From RGIG3009 sp045595445 (GTDB lineage Bacteria; Bacillota; Clostridia; Oscillospirales; Acutalibacteraceae), in NCBI GenBank assembly GCA_045595445.1, contig JAZOAK010000060.1:1-11437 (forward strand): a DNA stretch of 11,437 nt, written 5' to 3'. Made by a program: the position numbers and the translations under genes. Shown in pieces: positions 1 through 7,131 of the stretch. Within the stretch, counting starts at the first letter, position 1, and every line of letters begins with the position of its first letter. The notes beneath the pieces were generated by a model that worked only from the letters and a program-made list of their open reading frames with translations, ran no database searches and was not told the origin of the DNA.

Positions 1-9
1 GTTTATAGG

Positions 10-32
10 GTGGCAGGATTCAAACCTGCCAC
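10..32 (+). repeat. T-arm-like terminal hairpin, left end of copy 1
   Basis: GTGGCAGG at 10-17 pairs perfectly with CCTGCCAC at 25-32 around a 7-nt loop (ATTCAAA). The matching hairpins in the other termini have A-T where this one has G-C at 13/29, so both sides of the pair changed together. This supports selection on a fold in RNA or in single-stranded DNA. Confidence 0.7.
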
Positions 33-255
33 GCCTTACAAAAGATAAATTTCCGTTCGCCTGTGCCTTATCGCTTGACATCCGCAAAGGATGTCGGCGC
101 TCTGCGGCTTTGCCGAAACAAAAATTTCTCTTTTTGTAAGGGCAAGGCGTTTCTACCGCCGAATTTTTCGTGCGGTGAAGCGTGAAATCGCCGCAAGGCT
201 GACGCCTTGCAAGAGTGAACGCAACGCCGCACGGATAAAGGCGGCGAGTGAAACC

Positions 256-279
256 GTGACAGGGTTTGAGTCCTGTCAC
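256..279 (+). repeat. T-arm-like terminal hairpin, right end of copy 1
   Basis: GTGACAGG at 256-263 pairs with CCTGTCAC at 272-279 around GTTTGAGT. It sits three bases before the rimP Shine-Dalgarno sequence (AAGGAGG, 283-289). It resembles a tRNA T-arm, but there is no acceptor, D or anticodon arm around it, so it is not a tRNA gene. Confidence 0.7.
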
Positions 280-296
280 CCTAAGGAGGGTTGCGA

Positions 297-821
297 ATGG
301 CCGGGCAAAAACGCAGTGGTTCGGGCGGAAACGTCGTCGCCGTGTGCCGTGCGTTGGCAGAGCCTCTTGCCGAGCAAGCAGGCGTATCGATTTGGGACGT
401 TCGGTTTGTCAAGGAGGGCGCGGATTGGTTTTTGCGGATTATTATCGACAAGGAAGAAGGCGTCACCATCAACGATTGTGTGGAGATGACGCATCTGCTC
501 AATCCGGTACTGGATAAAGCGGATCCTATCGCGCAGTCGTATTGCTTGGAGGTCATGTCCCCCGGCATTGAGCGTGAACTGACGCGTCCCGAGCATTTTG
601 AGGCGTATCAGGGATTGCCGATCACGGTCAAATTATATCGGCCGGACGAGAGCGGACAACGTGAATTTATCGGTCTGCTGTTAAGCTGTGATGACGACTC
701 CCTCGTCATTGAAGATGAAAACGAACAGGAATGGACATTATCCCGCAAGGACGTTGCGGCGGTACACGCTGTGGACTTGTGGGATGACGATATCAGCGAT
801 CAAAGTACAATGGAGGAATAA
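297..821 (+). CDS. rimP: Ribosome maturation factor RimP
   Basis: This 174-aa protein is a cytoplasmic assembly factor for the 30S subunit. It carries the RimP family signature around residues 82-106, with LEVMSPGIER at 84-93 followed by LTRPEHFEAYQG, and the C-terminal half has the small beta-barrel character of the family. The length is a little above the usual 150-165 aa because of a Gly/Ser-rich start and an acidic tail (WDDDISDQSTMEE). I chose ATG at 297 because AAGGAGG at 283-289 is spaced 7 bases from it; an in-frame TTG at 291 would be too close. It is the first gene of the nusA operon, six bases before nusA, as in most Firmicutes. Its leader is the 274-bp repeat element, whose terminal hairpin abuts the ribosome binding site. 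Confidence 0.95.
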   Translation: MAGQKRSGSGGNVVAVCRALAEPLAEQAGVSIWDVRFVKEGADWFLRIIIDKEEGVTINDCVEMTHLLNPVLDKADPIAQSYCLEVMSPGIERELTRPEHFEAYQGLPITVKLYRPDESGQREFIGLLLSCDDDSLVIEDENEQEWTLSRKDVAAVHAVDLWDDDISDQSTMEE

Positions 822-827
822 GGGAAA

Positions 828-1895
828 ATGGCTAACAACAACGCGGAATTTTTTGAGGCTTTGCAGTTATTGCAAAAAGAAAAAGGAATTGATGGCGACT
901 ATCTGTTGGAGAAGATCCGTGCGGCAATCGTGCTGGCTGTAAAAAAAGATTACGGCGGGCAAGAAAACATTGCGGTTATCATGGAACCGTCGACCGGTGA
1001 GTTTTCCGTTTCGTTGCGTAAGACGGTGGTGGAAGAAGTGCTGAATCCCGACGAGGAAATGTTGCCGGAGGAAGCGGTGCGCTATTCCAAAAAAGCAAAG
1101 GTCGGCGACGTGGTGGAGATCAAACTTGAAACCAAGCAGTTCGGCCGTATCGCGGCACAGACCGCTAAGCACGTGATCCGTCAGGGCATTCGTGAGGCGG
1201 AACGCGGACAGAAATTCCTTGAATTCCAGCGTCATAATCAGGAATTGGTGACAGCGCTTGTTACCCGCGTGGATCCGAAAACGGGTGCCGCGACGGTGGA
1301 GATCGGCAAGTCCGAAGCCGTGCTTCCGAAGAGTGAGCAGGTTGGTGAAGAAGTGCTCCGCGAGGGAATGCGCGTAAAGGTATACGTCGTGGACGTTAAG
1401 GACGGCGAGAAAGGTCCCCGCGTACTGATTTCCCGTACGCATCCGGGACTGGTCAAACGCTTGTTTGAAATGCAAGTGCCGGAGATCTTTGACGGTACGG
1501 TCGAGATCAAGGCGGTATCCCGCGAAGCGGGTTCTCGCACGAAACTGGCGGTGTTGGCTCACGACGAGAATGTGGACGCTGTCGGCGCTTGTATCGGCGC
1601 GAAGGGCGTTCGTGTGGCTGAGATCGTGGAAGAACTCGGCGGTGAAAAGGTTGACATCATCGAATACAGCGAAGAACCGGAGAAATTTATTGCTGCGGCT
1701 CTGGCACCTGCCAAGGTTGTCAGCGTAGAGGTAGATCCGGATGGCGCCAAAGCGTGTCGCGTGACAGTGCCGGATGCACAGCTGTCGCTGGCAATCGGCA
1801 ACAAGGGTCAGAACGCTCGCCTTGCCGCGAAGCTGACCGGTTGGAAGATCGATATCCGCCCCGAAAGCGGATTCTACGGCGAAGACGAGGAGTAA
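828..1895 (+). CDS. nusA: Transcription termination/antitermination factor NusA
   Basis: NusA binds RNA polymerase and nascent RNA and controls pausing, intrinsic termination and antitermination. The 355-aa protein has the expected order: an N-terminal RNAP-binding domain (about 1-130, with YLLEKIRAAIVLAVKKDY), an S1 domain (about 137-202, ending GPRVLISRTHPGLVKRLF), KH1 with GACIGAKG at 253-260, and KH2 with LAIGNKGQNARLAAKLTGW at 321-339. It lacks the C-terminal acidic repeats of the longer E. coli protein, which is normal for Firmicutes. ATG at 828 lies 11 bases after GGAGG at 812-816, inside the end of rimP; the closer AGGG at 821-824 may help. In many bacteria NusA feeds back on this operon; nothing here proves that. 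Confidence 0.97.
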   Translation: MANNNAEFFEALQLLQKEKGIDGDYLLEKIRAAIVLAVKKDYGGQENIAVIMEPSTGEFSVSLRKTVVEEVLNPDEEMLPEEAVRYSKKAKVGDVVEIKLETKQFGRIAAQTAKHVIRQGIREAERGQKFLEFQRHNQELVTALVTRVDPKTGAATVEIGKSEAVLPKSEQVGEEVLREGMRVKVYVVDVKDGEKGPRVLISRTHPGLVKRLFEMQVPEIFDGTVEIKAVSREAGSRTKLAVLAHDENVDAVGACIGAKGVRVAEIVEELGGEKVDIIEYSEEPEKFIAAALAPAKVVSVEVDPDGAKACRVTVPDAQLSLAIGNKGQNARLAAKLTGWKIDIRPESGFYGEDEE

Positions 1896-1916
1896 GACAG
1901 ACAGGAGGGACAACGT

Positions 1917-2189
1917 ATGCAGCAAAAGCGGATACCGCTTCGCAAATGCACCGGATGCGGTGAAATGAAACCGAAAAAAGAATTGGTGCGGATCGTCAAG
2001 GATCCCGAAGGGGCGATCTCGCTGGATCGCACCGGCAAAAAGGCGGGTCGCGGCGCATACATTTGTCCCGAGGAAGAGTGCCTTGCCGCCGCAAAAAAAG
2101 CGCGGCGGCTGGAAAAAGCGTTTTCCTGTCAGATTCCCGATGCCGTGTATACACAGTTGGAGGAGGCATTGCAGACGAATGACGCCTGA
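1917..2189 (+). CDS. ylxR: YlxR family RNA-binding protein (RnpM)
   Basis: This 90-aa basic protein belongs to the YlxR family (DUF448), usually encoded between nusA and infB. The B. subtilis member has been renamed RnpM because it binds the RNase P RNA and modulates RNase P. Visible hallmarks are RKCTGCGEMKPKKELVRIVK at residues 9-28, GRGAYIC at 44-50, and a basic segment KKARRLEKAF at 60-69. Cysteines at 11, 14, 50 and 55 could form a metal site, which is only an inference from spacing. AGGAGGG at 1903-1909 is 7 bases before the ATG. The gene overlaps ylxQ by 11 bases, so the two are likely translationally coupled. Confidence 0.93.
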   Translation: MQQKRIPLRKCTGCGEMKPKKELVRIVKDPEGAISLDRTGKKAGRGAYICPEEECLAAAKKARRLEKAFSCQIPDAVYTQLEEALQTNDA

Positions 2190-2499
2190 CAAATTGGCCG
2201 GGCTGCTCGGAATGTGCCGCCGCGCCGGTCGCCTGACGATCGGATTTGATGCGGTGATCGCACTGTGCAGTACCGAAAAAGCACTCTTGATGATTGCCGG
2301 CGATGCCGCCGAGCGCACCGTCAAGGAGTTGCATTTCCGATTACCGGAGCAAACCGTGTATCGGGTGCCTCTTGCCAAAGAAGAAACGGCACGAGCCATC
2401 GGCTCACACAAGCCGATCGCCGTGCTTGCCACGGCAGATGAGGGCTTCTCGAAAGCCATTTTACAGTACGTAGAGGAGGAATCCCATTATGATGATTAA
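2179..2499 (+). CDS. ylxQ: L7Ae-like ribosomal protein YlxQ
   Basis: This 106-aa protein is of the L7Ae/L30e/YlxQ fold, a family that binds kink-turn RNA. It starts with LAGLLGMCRRAGRLTIGFDA, typical of YlxQ, followed by the LLMIAGDAAERTVKEL helix-strand region and a C-terminal IGSHKPIAVLATADEGFSKAI segment. It probably associates with ribosomes or with a k-turn RNA, although the physiological role of YlxQ is not well defined. ATG 2179 is used because GGAGGAGG lies at 2159-2166 within ylxR, 12 bases upstream. The frame is open further upstream to 2083, but that stretch is only a shadow of ylxR. Its last 11 bases overlap the start of infB. Confidence 0.9.
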   Translation: MTPDKLAGLLGMCRRAGRLTIGFDAVIALCSTEKALLMIAGDAAERTVKELHFRLPEQTVYRVPLAKEETARAIGSHKPIAVLATADEGFSKAILQYVEEESHYDD

Positions 2500-4870
2500 A
2501 TATCGCGTCAGCGACGTCGCCAAGGATTTTGGTGTTGCCGGCAAGGAAATTATTGAATTGCTCAGCAAATTTTCGGATACCCCGAAAAAGAGCGCAACGG
2601 CGCTGGTGGAGGACGAGCTGGATATCGTCTTTGAGTATTATACGCAAAAGCATAATTTAGAGAACTTGGACGCCTATTTTGCCGAGGCAGAGGAGCGCCG
2701 CGTGGCAAAGGTGGCTGAAAAGGATGCTGCCGAGAAAGCGGCGGCTGCCGAAGCGGCTAAGAAAGCGGCGGAAGAAGCCAAAAAGAATGAGCCTGTGCCG
2801 GATGAAAACAGTCCGATCGCGGTGGCGCTGGCAGCGAAAGCCAACGCTCCGAAAAAGGAAAAGGCAAAGCAACCCACGCCCGCCCGCGCGCCCATTGAAC
2901 GCCGCACGGTGGATACCCGTTCCGTGCAGCAGAGTATCGGCAATAAATACGATGAGAAGTTTGACGTGATGGCACAGACTTCTAATCGCGTGCGCGGCGA
3001 CGGCGGTGCCATTAAAAAACAGAAGATCAATCAAAAATCCCAGCAGTATAAGAAACCGCAACGTCGCCGTGAGACCGAGGCGGAGAGACTCAACCGTATT
3101 CAGATGGAGCGTAAGCAGAAGCAGATGACCATCACGGTGGGTGAGACCATCACGGTATCCGAGCTCGCAACACGTCTTAAAGCGACGGTTGCCGAGGTCA
3201 TCAAGAAATTGATGGTGCTCGGCATGATGGTGACGGCAAACGAAGAGATCGATTTCGATACCGCGTTCTTGGTGGCGGAGGAATTTCACGCCAAGGTTGA
3301 GCGCGAGGTCGTGGTGACGATCGAAGAACGTATCATCGACGATCACGAGGACGAAGATACCGATCTGCAATCTCGCGATCCCATCGTGGTCGTGATGGGT
3401 CACGTTGACCACGGTAAAACGTCCGTTTTGGATGCAATCCGCAAAACCAAGGTGACCGAAGGCGAGGCGGGCGGTATTACCCAGCATATCGGCGCATACC
3501 GCGCGAAGATTCAAGGGCAATCCATCACATTCTTGGACACCCCCGGTCACGCGGCGTTTACCTCTATGCGTGCCCGCGGTGCTCAGGTGACGGATATTGC
3601 GATCTTGGTCGTGGCTGCCGACGACGGTATTATGCCGCAGACCATTGAAGCGATCAACCACGCGAAAGCCGCCGGTGTCTCCATCATTGTGGCAATCAAC
3701 AAAATGGATAAACCCACCGCTAACCCCGACAAGGTCATGCAACAGCTCACGGAGTATGAACTGGTGCCCGAGGAGTGGGGCGGCGACGTGATCTGCGTGC
3801 CGGTATCGGCGCTGACCGGCAAGGGTATTGACCAGTTGCTCGAATCGGTGCTGCTTGTCGCGGAGATCAAAGAACTCAAAGCAAACCCGGACCGCGCCGC
3901 AAAAGGTACGGTCATTGAAGCACGTTTGGACAAGGGCCGCGGCCCGATCGCTACGCTCTTGGTACAGAACGGTACGTTGCATGCAGGTGACATTGTTGTT
4001 GCCGGCACAGCGGTGGGCCGTGTGCGTGCGATGGTAGACGATTGCGGACGCAAGGTCACGACGGCAGGTCCGTCCGTGCCGGTTGAGATCATGGGTCTTG
4101 CCGAAGTGCCGACCGCGGGTGACGTGTTCAACGCGGTATCGGATGAGCGCTTGGCCCGTGAACTTGTCGAGCAGCGCAAGCAGTCCGCGAAGGAAGAACA
4201 GTTTAAGATGTACCAAAAGGTTACGCTGGATAACTTGTTTGATCAAATGCACGCCAACGACATGAAGGAACTCAACGTCATCGTCAAAGCGGACGTTCAA
4301 GGTTCTGTTGAGGCGCTGCGTCAATCGATTGAGAAACTCAGCAACGAGGAAGTGCGTGTGCGCGTGATCCACGGTGCGGTGGGTGCGATCAGCGAGAGCG
4401 ATGTCATGCTCGCCCAAGCATCTAAGGCAATCGTTGTCGGCTTTAACGTTCGCCCCGAACCGCTTGCTCAGGTTGCAGCGGAACAGGCGGAGGTGGATAT
4501 GCGGATGTATCGCATCATCTACGATTGCTTAGACGAGATCGAGGCTGCTATGAAGGGTATGCTCGCGCCCAAGACGCGTGAAGTGCTGCACGGCCGTGCA
4601 GAGGTACGTCAGGTCTACCGTATTACCGGTGTCGGTCTTGTGGCGGGTTGCTACGTGTTGGACGGCAAGGTGTATCGCAACGATCTGTTGCGTATCGTGC
4701 GTGACGGCATCATCATCGGTGACGATAAGATGATTTCGCTTAAACGCTTTAAGGATGACCAACGTGAAGTCGCTCAAGGGTATGAGTGCGGTATCGGTTT
4801 AGAAAAATTCACCGACATTCAGGAGGGCGATATTTACGAAACCTATATCATTGAGGAATATCGGGACTAA
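2489..4870 (+). CDS. infB: Translation initiation factor IF-2
   Basis: IF-2 is the GTPase that brings initiator fMet-tRNA to the 30S subunit and promotes subunit joining. The 793-aa product has a small N-terminal IF2N domain (about 1-55), a long Ala/Lys/Glu-rich linker (about 65-215), a second IF2N domain (about 216-270), then the G domain. Motifs are G1 GHVDHGKTS at 304-312, G2 GGITQHIGA at 328-336, G3 DTPGH at 350-354, G4 NKMD at 404-407 and G5 SAL at 440-442. The beta-barrel and C-terminal fMet-tRNA-binding domains follow (VYRNDLLRIVRDG and FKDDQREVAQGYECGIGLEK near the end). AGGAGG at 2474-2479 is 9 bases before ATG 2489; a second ATG follows immediately at 2492 and could also serve. All catalytic motifs are intact. 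Confidence 0.98.
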   Translation: MMIKYRVSDVAKDFGVAGKEIIELLSKFSDTPKKSATALVEDELDIVFEYYTQKHNLENLDAYFAEAEERRVAKVAEKDAAEKAAAAEAAKKAAEEAKKNEPVPDENSPIAVALAAKANAPKKEKAKQPTPARAPIERRTVDTRSVQQSIGNKYDEKFDVMAQTSNRVRGDGGAIKKQKINQKSQQYKKPQRRRETEAERLNRIQMERKQKQMTITVGETITVSELATRLKATVAEVIKKLMVLGMMVTANEEIDFDTAFLVAEEFHAKVEREVVVTIEERIIDDHEDEDTDLQSRDPIVVVMGHVDHGKTSVLDAIRKTKVTEGEAGGITQHIGAYRAKIQGQSITFLDTPGHAAFTSMRARGAQVTDIAILVVAADDGIMPQTIEAINHAKAAGVSIIVAINKMDKPTANPDKVMQQLTEYELVPEEWGGDVICVPVSALTGKGIDQLLESVLLVAEIKELKANPDRAAKGTVIEARLDKGRGPIATLLVQNGTLHAGDIVVAGTAVGRVRAMVDDCGRKVTTAGPSVPVEIMGLAEVPTAGDVFNAVSDERLARELVEQRKQSAKEEQFKMYQKVTLDNLFDQMHANDMKELNVIVKADVQGSVEALRQSIEKLSNEEVRVRVIHGAVGAISESDVMLAQASKAIVVGFNVRPEPLAQVAAEQAEVDMRMYRIIYDCLDEIEAAMKGMLAPKTREVLHGRAEVRQVYRITGVGLVAGCYVLDGKVYRNDLLRIVRDGIIIGDDKMISLKRFKDDQREVAQGYECGIGLEKFTDIQEGDIYETYIIEEYRD

Positions 4871-4886
4871 TTAAGGAGGACTCGGT

Positions 4887-5255
4887 ATGGGAAGTTTTCG
4901 TATGGACCGCACCGGTGAGGATATTATGCGCGAGTTGACCGCCATTTTACGCACCGTGAAAGATCCGCGCGTGACGGGGCTTATCAGCATCGTTCGCGCA
5001 GAGGTCACGCGGGATATGTCCTATGCAACGGTATATATCAGTTCTATGGACGGCATCGAGGCGGCAAAAACCGCGGTCAAAGGGTTAACCTCTGCTGCCG
5101 GTTATATGCGGCGTGAGTTAGGACTGGCGCTTAAATTGCGTCACGTACCGGAATTGCGCTTTGTAGCGGATGATTCTATCGCGTACAGCTCGCATATTGC
5201 CGAACAACTCGGGCGACTGAAAAAGGAAAAACAAGGAAACGGAGAAGAGGAATGA
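4887..5255 (+). CDS. rbfA: 30S ribosome-binding factor RbfA
   Basis: This 122-aa KH-fold protein helps late 30S maturation by binding near the 5' end of 16S rRNA. Family features include RTGEDIMRELTAIL near the start, KDPRVTGLISIVRAEVTRDM (with the conserved DPR) and DMSYATVYISS, ending with LRHVPELRFVADDSIAYSSHI. Length is normal for RbfA. AAGGAGG at 4873-4879 lies 7 bases before the ATG and only two bases after the infB stop codon. The gene ends in ATGA (5252-5255), which overlaps the nrnA start by four bases. Confidence 0.95.
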   Translation: MGSFRMDRTGEDIMRELTAILRTVKDPRVTGLISIVRAEVTRDMSYATVYISSMDGIEAAKTAVKGLTSAAGYMRRELGLALKLRHVPELRFVADDSIAYSSHIAEQLGRLKKEKQGNGEEE

Positions 5256-6226
5256 GTAAGCGTGTCAGCGTAAGCGAAGCGGCGGCACTGCTTACCGCCG
5301 CTGACCGTATTCTGATCTTAATTCATCATTTCCCCGATGGGGACACCATTGGCTCGGGATATGCGCTGTGTCATGCGTTACAGTCGCTCGGCAAGACGGT
5401 GCGTGTTGCGTGTCATGATGCGATTCCGGAAAAGTATGACTATATGGTGAGTGCCGTGCCGCAGCCGGATTTTGAGCCGGACTTTATTTGCGCGGTCGAC
5501 GTCGCAGACAGCAAACTGCTGGGCGAATCGTTGCAGTCGTATGCAGATCGGGTGGATCTGTGTATCGATCATCACGGTTCACACCGTGAATTTGAAAAGC
5601 ACTTGCTCTTGGACGCGTCAATGGGCGCGAATGCGATGATCATCTTGCAGGTGATCGAGGCGATGGGGGTCGCTGTTGACCGGACGATGGCAGATTGTCT
5701 GTATACCGGCATTGCCACCGACACGGGGTGCTTCAAGTACAGCAACACCACGCCGCTGACGCACCGCATGGCGGCACAGTTGATGGAGGCGGGCGCGCAG
5801 TCGGAGCCGATCAATCGTGCGATGTTCGACATTAAGTCCCGTGCACGTATGCAGTTGGAAAAACTGGCGTTGCAATCCATTTCGTTTTACGACCACGATC
5901 GCACCGCTGTAATGTGCGTGACCGTTGATATGATCCGAAAGAGCGGTGCCGAAGAAAACGATATGGAAGGATTGTCTCCGCTGACACGGCAGATCGAAGG
6001 CGTCTGGGTCGGTGTCATGTTGCGCGAGAAAGCGGATGGCGATTACAAAGTCAGTATTCGTACCGGTACGCACGCCGATGCCGCGGCAATCTGCGCTTTG
6101 CTCGGTGGTGGCGGTCATCCGCGTGCGGCGGGCTGCACGCTGTCGGGCACGGCGGACGAGGTGATCGCGCAGGTGCGCGAGGCGATTCACCAAGCGGTGC
6201 CGCGAATTGCTGAGGTCAAAAGATGA
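5252..6226 (+). CDS. nrnA: DHH-family nanoRNase / pAp phosphatase NrnA
   Basis: This 324-aa phosphoesterase of the DHH/DHHA1 superfamily matches NrnA, which degrades 2-5 nt RNA fragments and, in characterised members, dephosphorylates pAp. Metal-binding motifs are HHFPDGD at residues 25-31, AVDVAD at 81-86, DHHGSH at 106-111 and GIATDTGCF at 153-161. The C-terminal DHHA1 substrate-binding motif GGGGHPRAAG is at 285-294. All look intact. Length is in the usual 310-330 range. The ATG overlaps the rbfA stop by four bases, preceded by a purine-rich GGAGAAGAGG at 5241-5250. Presence between rbfA and truB is the common Firmicutes arrangement and links RNA decay to the ribosome-assembly operon. Specificity for pAp versus nanoRNA cannot be read from sequence. 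Confidence 0.92.
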   Translation: MSKRVSVSEAAALLTAADRILILIHHFPDGDTIGSGYALCHALQSLGKTVRVACHDAIPEKYDYMVSAVPQPDFEPDFICAVDVADSKLLGESLQSYADRVDLCIDHHGSHREFEKHLLLDASMGANAMIILQVIEAMGVAVDRTMADCLYTGIATDTGCFKYSNTTPLTHRMAAQLMEAGAQSEPINRAMFDIKSRARMQLEKLALQSISFYDHDRTAVMCVTVDMIRKSGAEENDMEGLSPLTRQIEGVWVGVMLREKADGDYKVSIRTGTHADAAAICALLGGGGHPRAAGCTLSGTADEVIAQVREAIHQAVPRIAEVKR

Positions 6227-7110
6227 ATGGTATTTTATGTTTGGACAAGCCGCAGGAGATGACTTCGTTTTCCTGCTGTGCGTTGCTCAGACGATTGACC
6301 GGCGAGAAAAAGGTCGGCCACGCAGGTACGTTGGACCCCATGGCGACGGGTGTGTTGCCGCTGATGTTCGGCAAGGCAACGCGCGCCATTCCGCTGTTGC
6401 CCACGCACAATAAACGCTATCGCGCCACGTTGCAATTCGGCAAGCGCAGCGACACCTTAGATATATGGGGTGACGTGACCGAGACCGGACACGTGCTTCC
6501 CCCTCTCACGGAAATTGAGGCGGCTTTGCCCGCCTTTCGCGGTGAGATCTTGCAGGTGCCGCCGATGATGTCGGCGCTCAAAAAAGACGGTGTGCGATTG
6601 TACGATCTGGCAAGACAGGGAATCGAAATCGAGCGTGAAGCGCGACCGATCACGATTCATACGTTGGAGATCGTACAATACGATACCGAAAACGGACTGT
6701 TACAGTTGCTCTGTGATTGCTCCGCGGGCACCTATATCCGCACGTTGTGTGACGATTTAGGGCGCGTGCTTGGCTGCGGTGCGGTGATGACCGCCCTGCG
6801 GCGCGAGGCGGCGGCGGGGTACGCGTTATCGGAGTGTTTAACCCCTGATGACTGTCGCAAAGCTGCGGAGGACGGCTCGTTATTCGGCAAGATTTTGCCG
6901 GTGGACACGGCGTTTACCGTGTATCCTGCGGTAATGGTAACGGCAGCGCAAGGCACACGGTTTCGTAACGGCGGCGAGTTGGCGGTGGATCGGGTAAGCG
7001 GTCTGCCGCAGGGAGCCGAAACGGTGCGTATTTATGATCCTGAGCAAACCTTTTTAGGGCTTGGCCGTGCAGACGCGGAAGCAGTTCGCATTGTGCGGTT
7101 GTTTGTATGA
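6223..7110 (+). CDS. truB: tRNA pseudouridine(55) synthase TruB
   Basis: TruB converts U55 of the tRNA T-loop to pseudouridine. The 295-aa protein begins MNGILCLDKPQEMTS and has the catalytic block GHAGTLDPMATGVLPL at residues 33-48, with the nucleophile Asp38. Further family blocks are KRYRATLQFGKRSDTLDIWG, QVPPMMSALKKDGVRLYDLA and CSAGTYIRTLCDDLG. The usual Gly in the 'KPxGMTS' segment is Glu here (PQEMTS), a small deviation outside the catalytic loop. Start and nrnA stop overlap by four bases (ATGA), and no strong separate ribosome binding site is seen, so translation is probably coupled. The riboflavin kinase gene that often follows truB in Firmicutes is absent here. Confidence 0.95.
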   Translation: MNGILCLDKPQEMTSFSCCALLRRLTGEKKVGHAGTLDPMATGVLPLMFGKATRAIPLLPTHNKRYRATLQFGKRSDTLDIWGDVTETGHVLPPLTEIEAALPAFRGEILQVPPMMSALKKDGVRLYDLARQGIEIEREARPITIHTLEIVQYDTENGLLQLLCDCSAGTYIRTLCDDLGRVLGCGAVMTALRREAAAGYALSECLTPDDCRKAAEDGSLFGKILPVDTAFTVYPAVMVTAAQGTRFRNGGELAVDRVSGLPQGAETVRIYDPEQTFLGLGRADAEAVRIVRLFV

Positions 7111-7131
7111 CCTTACAAGGAGGGATTCTTT

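Larger units (their letters stand above)
8..281 (+). mobile_element. 274-bp MITE-like repeat element, copy 1 (rimP leader)
   Basis: This non-coding stretch has a diverged second copy, inverted, at 9613-9886; both are 274 bp, with small compensating one-base indels and roughly 80% matching positions by eye. The ends are imperfect terminal inverted repeats (TAGGGTGGCAGGATTC on the left; TAGGGTGACAGGACTC read inward from the right). TA flanks both sides (6-7 and 282-283), as would be left by a TA-targeting transposase of the IS630/mariner type. Each end folds into a hairpin resembling a tRNA T-arm. Inside are further hairpins: 77-83 with 89-95, 157-160 plus 161-164 with 168-175 (one bulged T), and 193-199 with 204-210. 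The right end runs straight into the AAGGAGG of rimP. There is no transposase. I see no convincing promoter in it, so the operon promoter probably lies upstream of the window. Mobility is inferred from the ends; the family is not one I can name. Confidence 0.75.

Noticed and set aside
75..97. TTGACA at 75-80 as a -35 box inside copy 1
   Set aside because: No -10-like hexamer lies 16-18 bases downstream (the sequence there is CGCTCT), the hexamer is part of a hairpin, and copy 2 has TTGCGA there with no -10 either.
291..296. TTG start for rimP two codons upstream
   Set aside because: It would lie one base after AAGGAGG (283-289). ATG 297 has the normal 7-base spacing.
867..2459. Antisense open frame (530 codons) opposite nusA, ylxR and ylxQ
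   Set aside because: It spans three well-supported sense genes and their junctions and shows no protein-like motifs, so it is a codon-bias artefact.
2657..4417. Long antisense open frame (586 codons) opposite infB
   Set aside because: It is a shadow of the biased codon use of infB. It has no ribosome binding site or recognisable domain, and the sense strand encodes a complete IF-2.
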